DNA of 20,464 nucleotides, taken from contig JARBJD010000724.1 of NCBI GenBank assembly GCA_033064195.1, forward strand, positions 1-20,464, written 5' to 3'. The stretch is from Blattamonas nauphoetae (lineage: Eukaryota > Preaxostyla > Oxymonadida). The notes under the pieces are model-generated. The model saw nothing but the letters and a program-made list of their open reading frames with translations, was not told the DNA's origin and made no database searches. The translations under genes were made by a program, and so were the position numbers. Position 1 is the stretch's first letter, and each line of letters opens with the position of its first letter. Positions 16,832 to 20,464 of the stretch are shown piece after piece.

Positions 16832-17528
16832 CTTGGAATCCATCTCTGATTGTTCTGATCACTCGATCGACAATTCTATTGTGATTTGTGAACGGTGAGC
16901 TTGTGAAATATGTATTGACATTCTGATCCTTGAAAAACTCTGATGCTTCTCCACTTGTCCATGCAGCTTCTCCATCACCACGAATGTTGTTGACATGAAC
17001 TCCACGATGATTAATCAGGTCATTGATTGCAGTCTTGACTTTGCTCCATGATTTATCCAGAACTGGAATGACAACCAGGTATTTGGTGTTGATGTTAATT
17101 GCGAAGAGGTATATCTGCAACACTGTTTTCGACGTTGGTGATTGAATGAAAACGAGATCAATTTCCCAGGATCCAAACTAGGGAGAAAAGTAAGGTCTGT
17201 CACAATTCTGTGGAACCTTTCTGTCTGAAGTCTTCTGTGGATCACCAGTAATTGACTTTGACATGAACTGCATCTTTGATCGAAATGGATACACTATTTT
17301 TCCGTTGTTTTGGCATCGTTGGTGGATCAATTCTCATTCTGTCACTTCTTTTTCTCTCTGAATTTTCCTCGGATGTGCTACACTCCATCTGTGATCAAAT
17401 TCTTCATACCAATCCTGAAATGATCTTCCTCCGAATGGGATTTGTTTTGTGTGAGTCAGAATGAAGTCAAGATCTTCGTTCGCAATCTTTCTGTTTATTG
17501 AGGCTCGAACAAATGTGTCTCTGTTCAT
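16832..17528 (-). pseudogene. int: Polinton integrase, N-terminal and core part
   Basis: This is the upstream part of the retrovirus-like integrase whose end is at 13023-13480. The start is taken as the ATG at 17528 because it overlaps the stop of the upstream gene (ATGA). The N-terminal region has 'FGGRSFQDWYEEFDHRW'. The DDE-type RNase H-fold core is recognisable by 'INTKYLVVIPVLDKSW', the second acidic position in 'NIRGDGEAAW', and 'FTSSPFTNHNRIVDRVIRTI', which matches the 'N..VDRVIRT' helix of Polinton integrases. The enzyme would insert the element into host DNA. Besides the transposon insertion about two further breaks are suspected. Confidence 0.85.
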
Positions 17529-18292
17529 TTTATTTGCATCCAGAATGTGTGAGGTAATAAAGTGTTCCATTTGCTTTGATTATTCATGATGGAGTTCTCA
17601 GCTTTGATCTGTTCATCTTCTGAATCGTTTCTCTGTTGATGATCAAACAATCCTTTCATTTGTGCCAACTTATTGAGCACTTGCTGTGTCGTCGGTTCGT
17701 AGTGTCTGATCTCTCTCACAGGGTGTTTGAATGGAGTTGTTCTGATTGACATTGGTGGATTGGGAATTATGTCATCATCGTCCTCCTCTTCAAATTTCCT
17801 CTCCTTCATTGGATATTCATATTCAAACCCCATTGATTTCAAGTTTCTCTTCTGTCCAATTTTGATTGGAGATTCAGGTGATTCTATTGCTATTGGTCTT
17901 TGCACTGGAATTGGTATTGGTCTTGCCTCTGCAGGCCTTCGAATCCGTGGTGAAAAATTCACTCTCTGAGTCACCTCGTGATGATAAAATTGATATGCTT
18001 CGAATGCAAGTTTAGCAGTGCTATCCCGAATACGAACTCCTAGGAAGTTGCTTACAAATTGTTGAACTACTCTTCTTCCATCAGGTAGTGATAATTCAGG
18101 AGATAAACCTCCATTGAACCAATCCTCGAAGTATGTTTCATCATTTCCATCAAAAGGTCCATTAGAATCAGCGCCATGATAGACAGGTAAAACGTTAGTT
18201 AAAGTCCATTTCTTTTCGACTATTTCGTTTTTGGAATGCTGTGTGCACCGAAGTAACCTATTCACTAAAGTATTAATCTGTCGTGTATTCAT
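17525..18292 (-). CDS. Unrecognised 255-residue Polinton protein
   Basis: I do not recognise this protein, which looks whole. Residues 1-105 look folded ('TLVNRLLRCTQHSKNEIVEK', 'YFEDWFNGGLSPELSLPDG', 'FVSNFLGVRIRDSTAKLAFE'). The middle is Pro/Arg/Ile-rich and disordered ('PIPIPVQRPIAIESPESPIK'), followed by an acidic run 'KFEEEDDDDIIPNPP' and a charged helical tail. A disordered acidic linker suggests a protein-protein or DNA-associated role. It lies between polymerase and integrase, with only 23 bp to the polymerase stop and a 4-bp ATGA overlap with the integrase start, which implies co-transcription. The start at 18292 is preceded by the A/T motif. A terminal-protein role is conceivable from position but unsupported. 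Confidence 0.6.
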   Translation of the reverse strand: MNTRQINTLVNRLLRCTQHSKNEIVEKKWTLTNVLPVYHGADSNGPFDGNDETYFEDWFNGGLSPELSLPDGRRVVQQFVSNFLGVRIRDSTAKLAFEAYQFYHHEVTQRVNFSPRIRRPAEARPIPIPVQRPIAIESPESPIKIGQKRNLKSMGFEYEYPMKERKFEEEDDDDIIPNPPMSIRTTPFKHPVREIRHYEPTTQQVLNKLAQMKGLFDHQQRNDSEDEQIKAENSIMNNQSKWNTLLPHTFWMQIK

Positions 18293-18297
18293 TTTAA

Positions 18298-18308
18298 CAA
18301 AAATAAAG
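18298..18308 (-). promoter_or_regulatory. Start-proximal motif, 255-residue gene
   Basis: Plus-strand CAAAAATAAAG, five bases beyond the start at 18292, in the 23-bp gap after the polymerase gene. It is a shorter version of the motif. Confidence 0.4.
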
Positions 18309-18315
18309 TTTGTGT

Positions 18316-20464
18316 TTATTCAATAATATAATCAGTTGCTTTCAGTCCATGAATGAATGGAGGACACGATTCATTGTCAAGTACGATTGCTTTCAGATGG
18401 ATTCCACTGAGACTGAGTTTCTGTTGTTGTATTTTTGCTATCTCAAATCCATTTGTATTCTCTTCGCTCACGATTCTTCTCGTCTGGAACGCATCATTCT
18501 GATGCTTGAACCGTTTTCCGGTGAAGTTCAGTGTTGTTGTCACAGTTTTCTCTCCACTGAGGCACTTCTTATAATCGTCACTTGTGATATTTGTTTTCTT
18601 TAGAGACACCTTTGATTTTGCATTTCTCATCGAGAGAGTAACACTTGGGTGCAAGACAGATCATCTGTTCACCTTCCTTCTCAATTGCTAATCCCAACAG
18701 TTTCTTCTCATCATCGACACCCTTTTCAGGATTGGGAAACCATTCATATTTGTGTGCATCATAGAATTCCTTGTCAGCAATCACGTGTTCAAATTGTTGA
18801 TGAATACCTGCATTTGGATCACCACTAATTGCCCAGTACGCAGAGTCAGTATCTCCCTCACAGAAGTGAATCTTGTTCATGTCTAGGCACTTGTACATGA
18901 AGTTGTAGATGAAATTCAGATACCAGAACTTGGCATTGTCGAGTGTGAATACTGCTTCTTGCAGACATGTCTTGCATGATGCTTTCTCTCTGTCTTCGAT
19001 CACGATGTAGTTGTCCTCATTGATCTCTCTTGTCGCTACGAATCCTTTCATCATCTGTTTCAAGTATGTTCTCTTCTCATTACATATTGTGATTGAGTTG
19101 TATTTTTCAGTGTTCATTCCATCGTATCCGTAACTTCCATTCAAGTTCGTCTTACAGAATTGTTCCTTTCCCTTGTTTCCAACCTTCATTGCTTCTATTC
19201 TGTCATTCATAAATGAGGTCACAAATGGTTTAAATCCTGCATGTCTTGAGAATACCATCACACTCTTAATGTCATCAATAATGAAGTGGCAATAGTCGAT
19301 GAGGAACCACAGATAGTATGTCGAAAAGAACATATACTGATCGTGTGTACTCAAGAGTTGTGTCAGCTTCCGTTGTTTGTCATCAGTCTTTAATCCATGT
19401 TTCTTCATCAACGAATATGTCTTCTCTCCAATGGTTTCTTCTGTTGTATTGACCACGATGTTCCTGAAGATTGGTGGGAAGTTAATGAAATCATGTATGT
19501 ACTTCTCGTCGATATGTCCTTTTAATTCTGCAACAAATAGTGTCTTCTGATTTTTGTCTTCGATAATCTTGCGACATTCTTTATCTCCTGTTGCGGTGTA
19601 CAAACATCTTCCTGGCATGTACATTCGGTGATTAGTGTATGGATTGTTCTTGTTCTTGATTGATGAAAAAGCACTTGGATAGAGGGAATTAAAGTCAACA
19701 CCACAAACATGTGTCATTATATGTTCAGTATCAGTTGATTTGACAACACCATCTTCATAAGTGAAGTGATTGATTGGAGTCACGTCTTTGATATTCTGTC
19801 GATGTTGAACATTCGATAGTCCACCAGTCACTGCGGCTCTCAGTTTGTGATATGTTTGCTCATGTGTCAGAGTCATTGGCAATGATTTCCATATGCAGTA
19901 TTTCTTCAATTGAATTCTCAATCTGGTGAGATGTTCATCTTTGTCTGACTTGTAGGTGTTGCAGTAGTCACAGCAGATCTTCACATTCTCTTTGAATGTC
20001 CTTTCGAATTGTCGATTCTATCGAATGTTGGTCGCACTGCTTGTGAGAAGTGACTCTTGCAGATATAGCACACTCTCTTGCACTGTTGAACAAACCAATC
20101 GTAATCTGCTTCAGTGACGTTTTGTTAGTATTGCGATGAGCTTCTGGTCTTGATAAATGTATGATGCATCCTTGTACTTCCAGTATTGCTTGGTGATTTT
20201 ATTTCACCAGATTGATCCACTCCATTGAAATCATCATCGATATCAAAATCCTTATACGCGCACGCATACTTAATTGCAGAAGCATTTGCTGACAGTGAGA
20301 GATTGTGCAACATGTCCACTTTGTATTGGAAGTTCAGATCAATGAGATTATCCAATGGTGCAATCATACATCTGACGTCTCTGATGTTGTAGAACTTGAG
20401 GTAATCCCATCTGTTTTGAATCCTTGTTTGTTCCAATCGTCAAGATATATTTGGTAATCGGTAA
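18316..20464 (-). pseudogene. polB: Protein-primed family B DNA polymerase, runs off right edge
   Basis: The 3' two-thirds of the Polinton replicative polymerase are here; the N terminus is beyond the window. The longest open segment (18578-19984) has the inter-domain 'TGGLSNVQ', motif A 'DFNSLYPSA', motif B 'CKTNLNGSYGYDG' and motif C 'EGDTDSAYW' in correct order and spacing. About 180 residues separate motifs A and B, as expected with a TPR2-type insertion of protein-primed enzymes. An exonuclease-side segment at 20125-20436 ('FYNIRDVRCMIAPLDNL', 'YKVDMLHNLSLSANA') and a C-terminal thumb-like segment ending near 18316 frame it. Zinc-like Cys pairs (CC..C near 19970) are visible. The gene would copy the element from a terminal protein primer. 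About three breaks are present. Confidence 0.92.

Larger units (their letters stand above)
1784..20464. mobile_element. Polinton/Maverick virus-like element, partial, broken
   Basis: The family is shown by four hallmark genes: a double jelly-roll major capsid protein (two copies, 5676-9316), an A32/FtsK-type packaging ATPase (11766-12647), a retrovirus-like integrase (13023-17528, interrupted) and a protein-primed DNA polymerase B (18316 to the right edge). The left boundary is uncertain, between about 1735 and 1820. The right end, its terminal inverted repeat, the target duplication and the usual cysteine protease are outside or unseen. Without the nested transposon the visible part is about 15.3 kb, within the usual 15-25 kb range. 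Roughly a dozen breaks are present and several genes look whole, which suggests a fairly recent fossil. Genes are closely spaced and mostly minus-strand. Extra parts unusual for the family are an S74-domain protein and a second capsid gene. Confidence 0.9.

Noticed and set aside
16770-17528. Integrase of an LTR retrotransposon
   Set aside because: No reverse transcriptase, gag or LTRs nearby; the neighbours are polymerase B, capsid and packaging ATPase genes, so it is the Polinton integrase.
1-20464. CRISPR arrays, rRNA genes or bacterial operons
   Set aside because: No regularly spaced direct repeats, no rRNA-like sequence, and gene structure with introns is eukaryotic.

Overview
The window is eukaryotic (spliced genes, long AT-rich spacers, no bacterial ribosome-binding sites) and most resembles a protist. 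Two stretches encode fragments of a host protein family with Ig-like modules ending in 'FTT..PPRI' and beta-helix stretches opening with 'CG..xFPC'. From memory, such families are greatly expanded in oxymonad flagellates such as Blattamonas. The organism assignment is an inference.

Layout: (1) 24-1721 is minus-strand host DNA, a fragmented gene of the Ig-like/beta-helix family. (2) From about 1.73-1.82 kb to beyond the right edge lies a Polinton/Maverick-type virus-like element. It carries a double jelly-roll capsid gene in two diverged tandem copies, a packaging ATPase, a retrovirus-like integrase, a protein-primed family B DNA polymerase, two small 'MAPG' proteins, several unassigned genes and an S74 intramolecular-chaperone (tail-fibre type) protein. 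Many genes are still open, but I estimate roughly a dozen breaks in the part seen, so I read it as a fairly young fossil. The adenovirus-like protease and the right terminal repeat are not in view. (3) At 13481-16823 the integrase gene is split by a 3343-bp DNA transposon with 11-bp terminal inverted repeats, an 8-bp target duplication and repeated TGAGATC subterminal motifs. It has no visible transposase. Its cargo is pieces of two host genes, one with two well-supported introns, the other from the same family as the left flank.

Most Polinton genes are on the minus strand. They are tightly packed and most have an A/T-rich motif (TTTTATTTT as transcribed) just upstream of the start codon, a candidate promoter. 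Polymerase and integrase would serve replication and integration. Capsid genes, ATPase and small proteins form a virion block, and the S74 gene with its duplicated neighbours sits at the left on the plus strand.

The most notable points are the gene-carrying transposon nested in the Polinton, the S74 domain, the two capsid genes, and the shared start-proximal motif.
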